A stretch of 62,808 nt of DNA from contig CAJFRA010000010.1 of the NCBI GenBank assembly GCA_904419295.1, positions 1 through 62,808 on the forward strand. The letters run 5' to 3'. The notes under the pieces are model-generated. The model ran no database searches. It was not told the origin of the DNA and saw only the letters and a program-made list of their open reading frames with translations. Made by a program: the position numbers and the translations under genes. The stretch's first letter is position 1. The number at the start of each line of letters is the position of its first letter. Shown piece by piece: positions 56,132-62,808 of this stretch. Source of the stretch: Candidatus Pseudobutyricicoccus lothianensis (lineage in GTDB: Bacteria; Bacillota; Clostridia; Oscillospirales; Butyricicoccaceae).

Positions 56132-56457
56132 CAGAGTTTCATCCGGCAGTGAGGTGTGAGCGAGCCCTGCACATAAGCGCGGAAGGGATCCCTGTGGCCA
56201 GAGACAGCCCGGCTGCAGGCCCCAAGAGCCGGACATCCCCGAAGAGCTTGGAAAGGGCGCAGCTGCAAGAGGGAAATGCTTCAGACGATCCAGTGGTTAA
56301 AGAGCGCCGTCTCGTTGGGGAAAGAAGCAGAAGTTGGATCCGTTGGGAAGAGGATGGGGCGTGCATCTGAAAGGCAGAGGCAACAGCAACACCAGCAGCG
56401 GGTTAAAGGGCATGCACGGTGAGCGGTTTTGCACTGGCAAGAAAAGAGAGGAAGCCC
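56132..56457. other. Gene-free gap after the DnaD fusion
   Basis: 326 bases with no supported gene. It separates the truncated dnaD-type gene from the convergent CotH gene. No piece of a loader ATPase could be recognised in any frame, and no clear terminator is seen for either side. Confidence 0.5.
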
Positions 56458-57909
56458 TCAATCGGCCCGGCGCTGTGCAACGGCGGCCAAGGCTGCAGCC
56501 TGCCGCTCGTTTGCCCTTTCCAGATCTTGAAAGCCCCCCAGGTCTCGCAGGTCCACATGAGAGGCATTTACCCCCGTCCCAGGGTGCTCCGCCTGCTGGG
56601 CCAGGGTGGCGGGGTAGTCCCCATTCAACTGGCCCCGGATGCTTTCGGCCCGCAGGCGGCACACTTCCAGTAGTGTGTCAACCGCCAGCAGGTGGTCGGT
56701 ATAGGAGCAGAAAGCAGTCGGGTCGGCCTCCACATAGGGGGCGATGAGGGACTGGGTCTCCCGGATCACCGCCTCGTACCGGCCGCTTTCGAAGTACTCC
56801 GTGAGGAGCTGATCAAAGTAGGCGTGGTATTGGGCGAAATGATCCCGGTTCTTCATCAGATTGTGGTAGAGGGGCCGCTCCAGCATGATTTTTCCCTTGG
56901 CAGGAGTGTTCACCGGCCAGTTGATGAGCACATTGGGATTGCGGATGGGGTCGGTCATCCCCAGGGCATAGGTACCGAAGGCCAGGTTGTAGTCCCAGGG
57001 CAGTATGGACAGCACGCTGTCTTCCTCATAGAGGAAGTAATTGTGGCCGGTGTGGCCCAAATAGCTGTCCCAGTTCAGGACGAAGACCTGGACGGTAAAA
57101 TAGCGGAGCACCTCATCCACGTCCACCGCCGTCTTCAGGTCTTCTCCGGTGGACAGCACTTGCAGGGCCTCGATCAGCCGGGCCTGGTCCCCAGCGTCCA
57201 CGTCAAATTTGGCGTTTTCAAAAAGGTTGGGGTAGCTGGATGGGTCGTCATCGATATACCGCAGGGCCACGTCGGCATTTTCGGCATTCAGGGAGCGGTA
57301 GTCTGGCTTGTAGAGCTGGCCGTGGTCCGGGCCGAAGTTCCGCCGGGCAAAGGATTCTTCCGGCTCTTCAATGGCCAGGAACACCCCCCAGGGCTGACTG
57401 TTCACCGTCACCCACACAAAGCTGCACAGGGGAGACGGCACCCCCATATACGCCATCATGTCGTAGACCAGGTAAGTCTTCAGATAGCTGTTGTCCTGAA
57501 AGGAGGCGTCCAGGGAGAACTTGTCCAGGCCGTAGTACGTTCCCCCGTCTACATAGTGGTCAAACTCCAGCTTCAGGCTGTACCGGGCCAGACCGTACTC
57601 CTCCGTCAGCCGCAGGGAGTTGTTCCCTTTGGCCCGCAGGCCCACCTGGTAAAACGCCTCCCCGTCAATGACGGCAGTGCAGGGGGTGTAGGCCTCCTGA
57701 GGCGCGTTCGCGGTAAACTCTGCCCAGTCTTCCACCTGAAGGTCCACGGTGTGGACATAGCTGTTGTCAAACAGGCGGTAGGCGTACCCGGGTGCAGAGC
57801 TGGCGGGCTGGATGCCCAGGGCCTCACCAAAAAAGAGCAGACCGGTGAGCGCCAGGGCCAGCAGCATGGCCAGAGCACAGAACCGGTCTATGTGTCGGCA
57901 GCGGATCAT
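56458..57909 (-). CDS. CotH family kinase-like protein
   Basis: 483 residues. An N-terminal hydrophobic segment (12-30) suggests export or anchoring. CotH signatures include YVDGGTYYGLDKFSLDASFQDNSYLKTYLVYDMM, VTVNSQPWGVFLAIEEPEE and LPWDYNLAFG, with Asp residues in the active-site region. CotH proteins of Bacillus phosphorylate spore coat proteins. Similar proteins elsewhere act on surface proteins. It is the last gene of the SigI-linked run, 5 bases after DUF4956. GGGGTGAG precedes the ATG. Confidence 0.9.
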   Translation of the reverse strand: MIRCRHIDRFCALAMLLALALTGLLFFGEALGIQPASSAPGYAYRLFDNSYVHTVDLQVEDWAEFTANAPQEAYTPCTAVIDGEAFYQVGLRAKGNNSLRLTEEYGLARYSLKLEFDHYVDGGTYYGLDKFSLDASFQDNSYLKTYLVYDMMAYMGVPSPLCSFVWVTVNSQPWGVFLAIEEPEESFARRNFGPDHGQLYKPDYRSLNAENADVALRYIDDDPSSYPNLFENAKFDVDAGDQARLIEALQVLSTGEDLKTAVDVDEVLRYFTVQVFVLNWDSYLGHTGHNYFLYEEDSVLSILPWDYNLAFGTYALGMTDPIRNPNVLINWPVNTPAKGKIMLERPLYHNLMKNRDHFAQYHAYFDQLLTEYFESGRYEAVIRETQSLIAPYVEADPTAFCSYTDHLLAVDTLLEVCRLRAESIRGQLNGDYPATLAQQAEHPGTGVNASHVDLRDLGGFQDLERANERQAAALAAVAQRRAD

Positions 57910-57914
57910 AGGGC

Positions 57915-58589
57915 TCACCCCATATAGTCCCCGTTGTAGGAGACCAGCACCACATGGCCCACGCCCTCCATAGCCCCCAGCTCGTTGATAAAGCCGGTGT
58001 CGGCATCCCGGAGGCGTACCTCGTAATTGAGCTCGATCTGCCCAGGGGAAACGCTCTTGCTCTTGAGATTCAGCCGCCGCACCCGGGCTTCCACCAGGGC
58101 GCGGACTTGTGCCTCCTGCTCCTGGGAGGCACAGTGGATCACCAGGATGTAGGGGGATTCCCCATTTTTCTGCCGGGAGAACACCAGCAACACCACCCCC
58201 ACAAAGAGGCTGCCCAGTACCGCCAGGGGGATCAACCCCGCCGCCAGCACGATGCCCACGGCGATGGCCCAGAACAGGAAGGCGATGTCCATGGGTTCCT
58301 TGATGGCAGTGCGGAACCGGACGATGGACAACGCGCCCACCATGCCCAGGGAGAGGACGATGTTGCTGGTCACCGCTAGGATCAGCAGAGTGGTGATCAT
58401 GGTCAGGACAATGAGGGTGACGCCGAAGCTGGGGGAGTACATCACCCCGCTGTAGCTCTTTTTGTAGATCAGGAAGAGGAACAGGCCCAGCAGAAAGGCC
58501 AGTACCAGGGCGATGGCAGTGTCCAGCAGGGAGACGCTGTCCAGACGCTCCAGAAAGCTGGATTTGAAGATGTCCTGAAAGGTGGTCAT
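57915..58589 (-). CDS. DUF4956 membrane protein
   Basis: 224 residues. Four hydrophobic segments (about 24-43, 56-76, 82-90 and 102-136) are followed by a cytosolic domain. The signature GMVGALSIVRFRTAIKEPMD near residues 82-100 is characteristic of DUF4956. The function is unknown. The family is often found with VTC and CotH genes, as here. Confidence 0.92.
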   Translation of the reverse strand: MTTFQDIFKSSFLERLDSVSLLDTAIALVLAFLLGLFLFLIYKKSYSGVMYSPSFGVTLIVLTMITTLLILAVTSNIVLSLGMVGALSIVRFRTAIKEPMDIAFLFWAIAVGIVLAAGLIPLAVLGSLFVGVVLLVFSRQKNGESPYILVIHCASQEQEAQVRALVEARVRRLNLKSKSVSPGQIELNYEVRLRDADTGFINELGAMEGVGHVVLVSYNGDYMG

Positions 58590-58618
58590 AGGCAGGCCAC
58601 TCCTTGTCGTTTATTTTC

Positions 58619-59326
58619 TCAGTCAAACCGGCGGCACAGGGCGTATTTGGAGCAGGCTCCGGACCGGCGGTCCGGGGTCTGTACGGCCATGCGGACCAGG
58701 TCGGGGAGGAAGGCGTCGTACTTGACTTCCAGCACCGTGAGGCTCTCCAGCGGTTTCAAGGGGAACCGCTCCGCCGGGTGGAGGAAATCCAAGGCATCTA
58801 GACTGGTGCGGAGGTTCCGGTCCAGGGTGATGCGGACATTTCCCGGGGCGTAGGAGAAGGCTTCACGGTCATAGCAGACCACGGTTCGGGGGGCCAGACC
58901 ATTGCCCCGCAGCTTGCTGTATAGCTCCAGCAGCAGCGGCTCCTCCCGCTGAAGCAAAAAATCATACTCCCCCGCAAGAAGCCGCTGAGCTTCCTCCCGG
59001 GCCAGCCGGGCGGTGCGCTTGCCGCACAGGCCGTTGACCTTGAACTTTTTCTCCAGTTTCAGCCAAGTGGGGTTTTCGCCGTAGTAGCGCAGGCGGAACT
59101 TCTCCCGGCGGTCCATGCCGTCCAGCTTGTCCCGCAGAGCAGCATCATAGGGGGTGTCGAAGTACAGGCTGGTGATGCGGTAGCTCCCATCCGTGCCCGC
59201 GTGGGCATCGTGGGAAAACAGACGGCGCAGCCGGGCGGAGAGCACCAGATCCTCTGAGGGAGAGATCTGGTGCTTCCACTCATGGCGCAGCGGGACAGGC
59301 TTAGTCGTCCCAGTCGTCGCTGTCAT
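58619..59326 (-). CDS. VTC domain protein (polyphosphate polymerase-like)
   Basis: About 235 residues. The VTC triphosphate-tunnel-like domain shows [68 protein letters not shown], and [17 protein letters not shown] at the end. In yeast Vtc4 this domain makes polyphosphate from ATP. The start is uncertain: the ATG at 59326 overlaps the lipoprotein gene by 26 bases. Nothing upstream in this frame is homologous, because it only traverses the repeats. Confidence 0.88.
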   Translation of the reverse strand: MTATTGTTKPVPLRHEWKHQISPSEDLVLSARLRRLFSHDAHAGTDGSYRITSLYFDTPYDAALRDKLDGMDRREKFRLRYYGENPTWLKLEKKFKVNGLCGKRTARLAREEAQRLLAGEYDFLLQREEPLLLELYSKLRGNGLAPRTVVCYDREAFSYAPGNVRITLDRNLRTSLDALDFLHPAERFPLKPLESLTVLEVKYDAFLPDLVRMAVQTPDRRSGACSKYALCRRFD

Positions 59327-60479
59327 CGTCATCCCAATCATCGTCGTCCCAATCGTCATCATCGTCGTCATCGTCCCCGTCGTCATAGTCAGTGACACCA
59401 TCACCATTGGGGCCGTAGTCGGTATCTGCGTAATCGGTGACGCCGTCGGCATTGGGGCCGTAGTCGGTATCCGCGTAGTCGGTGACACCGTCGGCATTGG
59501 GGCCGTAGTCGGTATCCGCATAGTCGGTGACGCCGTCGGCATTGGGGCCGTAGTCGGTGTCCGCATAGTCGGTGACGCCGTCGGCATTGGGGCCATAGTC
59601 GGTATCCGCGTAATCGGTGACACCGTCGGCATTGGGGCCGTAGTCGGTATCCGCGTAGTCAGTGACGCCGTCGGCATTGGGGCCATAGTCGGTATCCGCG
59701 TAGTCGGTGACGCCGTCGGCGTTAGGGCCGTAGTCGGTATCATCGTAATCCTGATAGTCCATATCCATCTCGGCGATCTTACCGGTGATGGCGTTGACCT
59801 CATATTCGTACTCCACGCCGTCCATGACAAATTCCATCTCATACTCCCCATCGTCCAGGTCGTAATCTTTCTCCACGAACTGGATGTCTTTCCGGCCAAG
59901 CTGGGTGGACAGAAGGTTCTGAGCCGCCGCGGCGCTGATGTACCCCTGGTCGGCATAGGCGTCGTCGTAGTCGTCATCGTCCAGCGCCACGGTCTGGGAG
60001 CCGATCTGGTCGGCTTTTACCACCACCTGGACCGCTTGGGCCAGTTCATTCAGGAACTGATCGCTGGGATAGGCGGAGCCCCGCTCCAATTTCAGCACGA
60101 TGTTTCGTTCGTGGCCATCAATGGTGGTGTCGAAGTAGCCGCCGGCGTTGATCTGGCCCACCAGATCCCCGATGACGGTGGTACAGGGCTTGCCCTCATA
60201 GCCGGTATAGCCGGTCAGCACCGTCTTGCCGTCGTCGTTGAGGGCGTTCAGGGCCACCACATTGCCCTCTCCGTCATAGTCCATCTCGATCTCCGGGTTG
60301 ACGCTTAGGAGCACGGTGCCCACGCTGCCGTTGGATTCCGCTTGGATCGGAGCGGTGGTATTGGAGTTTCCGGGGAGGGATGCCGTTCCGGCGCTCCTTC
60401 CACAGGCGGTCAGAGTGGTCAGGGCCAGAGCGGTGGTCAGAGCCAGACCAAACAATTTGGTATTGGTATTCTTTTTCAT
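59301..60479 (-). CDS. RsgI-like lipoprotein with acidic tandem repeats
   Basis: 392 residues. The signal peptide ends in LTAC with Cys at 26. Residues 50-170 resemble the extracellular RsgI region ([36 protein letters not shown]), and 175-237 look PepSY-like. Eight copies of a 15-residue repeat [15 protein letters not shown] then cover about 245-365, followed by an Asp-rich tail. The repeats resemble Ca2+-binding loops. It lacks the cytosolic RsgI_N domain, so it is not a full anti-sigma factor. Start 60479 has GAGGAG 9 bases upstream; ATG 60488 abuts that site. Confidence 0.85.
   Translation of the reverse strand: MKKNTNTKLFGLALTTALALTTLTACGRSAGTASLPGNSNTTAPIQAESNGSVGTVLLSVNPEIEMDYDGEGNVVALNALNDDGKTVLTGYTGYEGKPCTTVIGDLVGQINAGGYFDTTIDGHERNIVLKLERGSAYPSDQFLNELAQAVQVVVKADQIGSQTVALDDDDYDDAYADQGYISAAAAQNLLSTQLGRKDIQFVEKDYDLDDGEYEMEFVMDGVEYEYEVNAITGKIAEMDMDYQDYDDTDYGPNADGVTDYADTDYGPNADGVTDYADTDYGPNADGVTDYADTDYGPNADGVTDYADTDYGPNADGVTDYADTDYGPNADGVTDYADTDYGPNADGVTDYADTDYGPNGDGVTDYDDGDDDDDDDDWDDDDWDDDDSDDWDD
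59386..59745 (-). repeat. 45-bp tandem repeats (8 copies) in the RsgI-like lipoprotein gene
   Basis: Eight in-frame 45-bp units encode [15 protein letters not shown] or near variants. The DNA copies differ mainly at third positions. Confidence 0.9.
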
Positions 60480-60532
60480 TTGATTCATCTCCTCAGAAAA
60501 TTCAATTTGTTTTGTGCTCTCTATCGATAGAG

Positions 60533-60561
60533 TACGAAGCCATTGCTGGAAAACCGGGGTC
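60533..60561 (-). promoter_or_regulatory. SigI-type promoter, proximal to the lipoprotein gene
   Basis: Minus-strand GACCCC (60556-60561), then 19 nt to CGTA (60533-60536). RNA would start near 60525, about 45 bases before the gene. Confidence 0.75.
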
Positions 60562-60600
60562 TGTGAAAAAGTTTTTTCTCTTTGGCTTACATCAGAAGGT

Positions 60601-60629
60601 TACGGCGGGCCATGGGGGAAACCGGGGTC
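60601..60629 (-). promoter_or_regulatory. SigI-type promoter, distal to the lipoprotein gene
   Basis: Minus-strand GACCCC (60624-60629), then 19 nt to CGTA (60601-60604), the same spacing as the other two copies. It lies just past the rsgI stop. Confidence 0.65.
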
Positions 60630-60663
60630 GCAGGCAACAATTTTTCAAAAACTTTTTTACCTC

Positions 60664-61686
60664 TCAATCATCGCCGTCGTCGTCATCATCGCTATCGTCA
60701 TCGTCGTCCCAGTTTCCATCATCGTCGTCGTCATTGCCCCAGTCATCATCGCTGTCGTCCCCCCGATCCGCATAGTCGGTGACGCCGTCGTTATAGGGAC
60801 CGTAATCGGTATCCTCATAGTTGGTGACGCCGTCGGCATTGGGGCCATAGTCCGTGTCCTCGTAATTGGTGACGCCGTCGGCATTGGGGCCATAGTCCGT
60901 ATCCTCGTAATTGGTGACGCCGTCGGCATTGGGACCGTAATCCGTGTCCTCATAGTTGGTGACGCTGTCACCACTCGGTCCGTAATCGGTGTCACTGTTG
61001 ACGGTCGTACGATCGGGGTTGGAGACGGGGGCAGCCTCCTCGCCGGTCGGGGCGGACGTCGGCGGTGTCACCGGGATCACGACTTCCTCGGTGCCGGCCG
61101 CCGGGGCAGATGAGGGCTGCTGGAGGTCGCCGCCCAGCTGGATCACAATGCTCTCTCCGTACCGTTCCTCCAGTTGGGCCTGGACTTGAACTTCCTCCCG
61201 AGCCCGCCATTCGGGGTCGGAGCTGTTCACCGTGATGGAGATGGTGTCCCCATCCGAGAGATAACCCATATCGATGGCCCGTTCCACCAGCTCTTCTGCG
61301 GTGGTCTCCCGGTCTTTACCCCGGTAGGAGTACCCGGCGATCAGGTCTTCGCCGTCCTCATTCAGCCCTTCCAGATCCAGGACCCGGTCAGTGCGGCTGA
61401 CGGTCATCTCCACATCCGGGTTGATCTGGATGCGCAGGGTGCCGTAGGCGGTGAAATTTGGCCGGTAGTACCCAAAGAACACCAGGTAGAAGCAGGCGGC
61501 AAGGCCCGCCAGGCCGGACAGGGGCTTCCATAGGGGGATAGCCTTCTTCCGGGGCATCCGGAGCTCTATGATCTCCTGTACCGTGTCTCCCACCTGGTAG
61601 CGCAGGTTGGCCGCCTTTAAAAAGCGCCCCTCCTCATCCATCACCACGGCGTAGGCCGGATGGGTCTCCATAACTAAGTAGCTCAT
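60664..61686 (-). CDS. rsgI: Anti-sigma-I factor RsgI family protein
   Basis: 340 residues. The cytosolic RsgI_N region is residues 1-45 (MSYLVMETHPAYAVVMDEEGRFL ... GDTVQEI). A transmembrane segment spans 55-74. The extracellular part starts with YGTLRIQINPDVEMTVSRTDRVLDLEGLNEDGEDLI, the conserved RsgI domain. A Pro/Thr-rich linker follows, then five 15-residue repeats (about 229-303) and an Asp-rich tail. It should hold SigI at the membrane and release it when the outside part senses its ligand. The start overlaps sigI by ATGA. Confidence 0.92.
   Translation of the reverse strand: MSYLVMETHPAYAVVMDEEGRFLKAANLRYQVGDTVQEIIELRMPRKKAIPLWKPLSGLAGLAACFYLVFFGYYRPNFTAYGTLRIQINPDVEMTVSRTDRVLDLEGLNEDGEDLIAGYSYRGKDRETTAEELVERAIDMGYLSDGDTISITVNSSDPEWRAREEVQVQAQLEERYGESIVIQLGGDLQQPSSAPAAGTEEVVIPVTPPTSAPTGEEAAPVSNPDRTTVNSDTDYGPSGDSVTNYEDTDYGPNADGVTNYEDTDYGPNADGVTNYEDTDYGPNADGVTNYEDTDYGPYNDGVTDYADRGDDSDDDWGNDDDDDGNWDDDDDSDDDDDGDD
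60773..60998 (-). repeat. 45-bp tandem repeats (5 copies) in rsgI
   Basis: Five units encode [15 protein letters not shown] variants, close to those of the lipoprotein gene. Confidence 0.85.
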
Positions 61687-62420
61687 TTTCCCTCCCCTCC
61701 CTTTGCCCGGGTGATCTGGCACAGATGCCCCCGGATGATCTCATAGCCATTGGTGAAAGCCAGCAGGATGGCTACCAGGTACTTCCGGTGCCGCTCCATG
61801 GTCTTTTTGTCGGTGCCGGAGCCCGCCGCCAGCTCGCTCATCGGCAAGCGGCCCGTCTCCACCAGCTTCTCCAGCAGCGCCGGGTTGGCCCGGGCGCAGT
61901 CCAGCACCCGGCGGCAGGCGGCCAGCGTCCGCTCCTGCCGGGGACAGTTGTCCGCCACATCGGAAAAGGAGAGGCCAAAATTGGCCAGCTGAGCGCCGAA
62001 CTCCCGGATCTCTTTTTGGCTGGCCGTGCGCGCTTCGAATGTGCCGATCTCATCCCGGGTGTCTGGCAGAGTGTCCAGCAGGCTGCGGTCCGCTTCGCCG
62101 CCGGCGGGCGCGTGGAGGGAGACCACATTCCCATGGCGCTTCTCCGCCCGGTAGTGGTCAATGAGCCGGTTTCGAATGGCCCGGGAGGCATAGGGCAGAA
62201 AGGCTCCCTTGGTCTTTTCATAGCTCAGGATGGCTTCATAGAAGGCCAGCATGGCAATGCTCAGCTCGTCTTCGTGGCCGTCCTCCAAAGCGGCGTGGGT
62301 AAATTTTACCGTCTCGCTGCGGATAAAGCCGATATATTGCCCGATCAGGGCATCCGCCGCTTCCGAATCTGTTTTCGCCGCGTAGACCTGGCCCACGATG
62401 CTGTGCTCCGTCCGCACCAT
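61683..62420 (-). CDS. sigI: RNA polymerase sigma factor SigI
   Basis: 245 residues. The region-2-like part includes FIRSETVKFTHAALEDGHEDELSIAMLAFYEAILSYEKTKGAFLPYASRAIRNRLIDHYR. The C-terminal SigI-specific domain includes SFSDVADNCPRQERTLAACRRVLDCARANPALLEKLVETGRLPMSELAAGSGTDKKTMERHRKYLVAILLAFTNGYEIIRGHL. This is the SigI family, which in cellulosome bacteria answers RsgI sensors. GGAGGGAT is 7 bases before the ATG. It is the first gene of the sigI-rsgI pair and is preceded by a SigI-type promoter. Confidence 0.95.
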   Translation of the reverse strand: MVRTEHSIVGQVYAAKTDSEAADALIGQYIGFIRSETVKFTHAALEDGHEDELSIAMLAFYEAILSYEKTKGAFLPYASRAIRNRLIDHYRAEKRHGNVVSLHAPAGGEADRSLLDTLPDTRDEIGTFEARTASQKEIREFGAQLANFGLSFSDVADNCPRQERTLAACRRVLDCARANPALLEKLVETGRLPMSELAAGSGTDKKTMERHRKYLVAILLAFTNGYEIIRGHLCQITRAKGGEGK

Positions 62421-62451
62421 ACTGATCCCTCCATCCCCTCCAGCAGAAGGA

Positions 62452-62480
62452 TACGGAGCCGCTGCTGGATTTTCGGGGTC
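62452..62480 (-). promoter_or_regulatory. SigI-type promoter before sigI
   Basis: Minus-strand GACCCC (62475-62480), 19 nt, CGTA (62452-62455). It lies 30 bases before the start codon, which fits autoregulation. In 62481-62737 nothing else is clear. Confidence 0.75.
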
Positions 62481-62737
62481 ACTACGTAAAAATTTCGTCA
62501 AAGTGCAAAAATCTGTGAGAAAAGGATAGCAAAAGAATCCTCTGACTGCGACTGTTACAAAGTCAAATTCCCGTAAAATGTATGTAAGGCAGTGAAAGGA
62601 AGAGAGATGATATCGCGCAGCCATAGAACCGGAAGATGGCACACTGCTGCGCAAAATGGGGCGAACGACATAGAGTGTCCGATGGGATTCCACGGCGGAA
62701 AAGGCCGGCTTCCCAAAGTTAAAGATATGGATACAGG

Positions 62738-62808
62738 TTAATCAATTTTGCCGATAAAGCGGTAGTAAATCTCAATCTCCTGATCTCGCATCCCATCCGC
62801 ACTTTTAA
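62738..62808 (-). CDS. Serine recombinase-like protein, C-terminal end only
   Basis: Only the last 22 residues are in the window (KSADGMRDQEIEIYYRFIGKID, split here as KSADGMRDQEI then EIYYRFIGKID). The EIYYRFIG ending matches the tail of many clostridial site-specific serine recombinases (DUF4368 type). The gene enters from the right edge. With no more sequence the call is tentative. Confidence 0.5.
   Translation of the reverse strand, partial: KSADGMRDQEIEIYYRFIGKID

Noticed and set aside
59386-59977. Upstream extension of the VTC protein through the repeat region ([10 protein letters not shown] repeats)
   Set aside because: This frame only traverses the repeats of the overlapping lipoprotein gene, so homology begins after 59326.
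59193-60308. A plus-strand frame of [15 protein letters not shown]-like repeats
   Set aside because: It is only the antisense reading of the 45-bp repeats of the RsgI-like lipoprotein gene.
59386-60998. A CRISPR array
   Set aside because: The 45-bp repeats are in-frame coding units with no unique spacers and no cas genes nearby.

Overview
The window looks like chromosomal DNA from an anaerobic, high-GC Firmicute of class Clostridia, probably an Oscillospirales or Ruminococcaceae-like gut organism. The reasons are the CtsR-McsA-McsB-ClpC operon, a T-box leader, a FakA/YloU pair, a monomeric [FeFe] hydrogenase with a sensory hydrogenase and a SpoIIE-type phosphatase, SigI/RsgI, and strong Shine-Dalgarno sites throughout. 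Genus cannot be told from sequence alone. No rRNA, tRNA, CRISPR array or complete insertion sequence was seen.

Layout. 1-12.6 kb: secA and a fumarylacetoacetate-hydrolase-like enzyme (minus); a PadR regulator with yjdF; a secreted protein of unknown function; then prfB, a YmdB-type phosphodiesterase, a PgeF-type enzyme, a peptide-binding lipoprotein and yloU-fakA (plus). 12.7-16.7 kb: an AT-rich membrane-protein gene, a T-box leader driving a free-standing LeuA allosteric domain and an ornithine-cyclodeaminase-like enzyme, and two divergent GNAT acetyltransferases. 16.7-26.5 kb (minus): M16 peptidase, pnp, rpsO, then a moxR-DUF58-membrane protein-M20 amidohydrolase-Asp/Glu racemase operon and a small ferredoxin. 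26.8-31.6 kb (plus): the ctsR-mcsA-mcsB-clpC operon with visible CtsR operators.

31.6-41.9 kb is an accessory, regulation-rich stretch. It holds an XRE repressor facing a small lipoprotein, a DUF4358 lipoprotein, a LuxR-type regulator, a frameshifted LytTR gene followed by an intact LytTR/GHKL pair, a DUF4157 (eCIS-core) protein with a double-GNAT protein, an aldo/keto reductase, a DUF4230 protein and an alpha/beta hydrolase. 42-49.4 kb (minus) is housekeeping: glmU (with a degenerate N-terminal half), prs, pth, mfd and a SurA-like lipoprotein. 49.6-54.2 kb (minus) is the hydrogenase/phosphatase sensory operon.

54.9-62.8 kb begins with a DnaD protein fused to only the N-terminal zinc region of a DnaC/DnaI-type loader. 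It continues with a SigI locus: sigI-rsgI, then an rsgI-like lipoprotein, a VTC polyphosphate-polymerase-like protein, a DUF4956 membrane protein and a CotH kinase. Three promoter-like elements with the same -35 (GACCCC) and -10 (CGTA) and an identical 19-nt gap lie before sigI and before the lipoprotein. Both RsgI-like proteins carry acidic 15-residue tandem repeats that resemble Ca2+-binding loops. I read this as a self-activating SigI regulon whose output is a surface phosphorylation/polyphosphate module. It is the strongest candidate for a little-described system here. The right edge cuts the C-terminus of a serine-recombinase-like gene, so this end may belong to, or abut, a mobile element.
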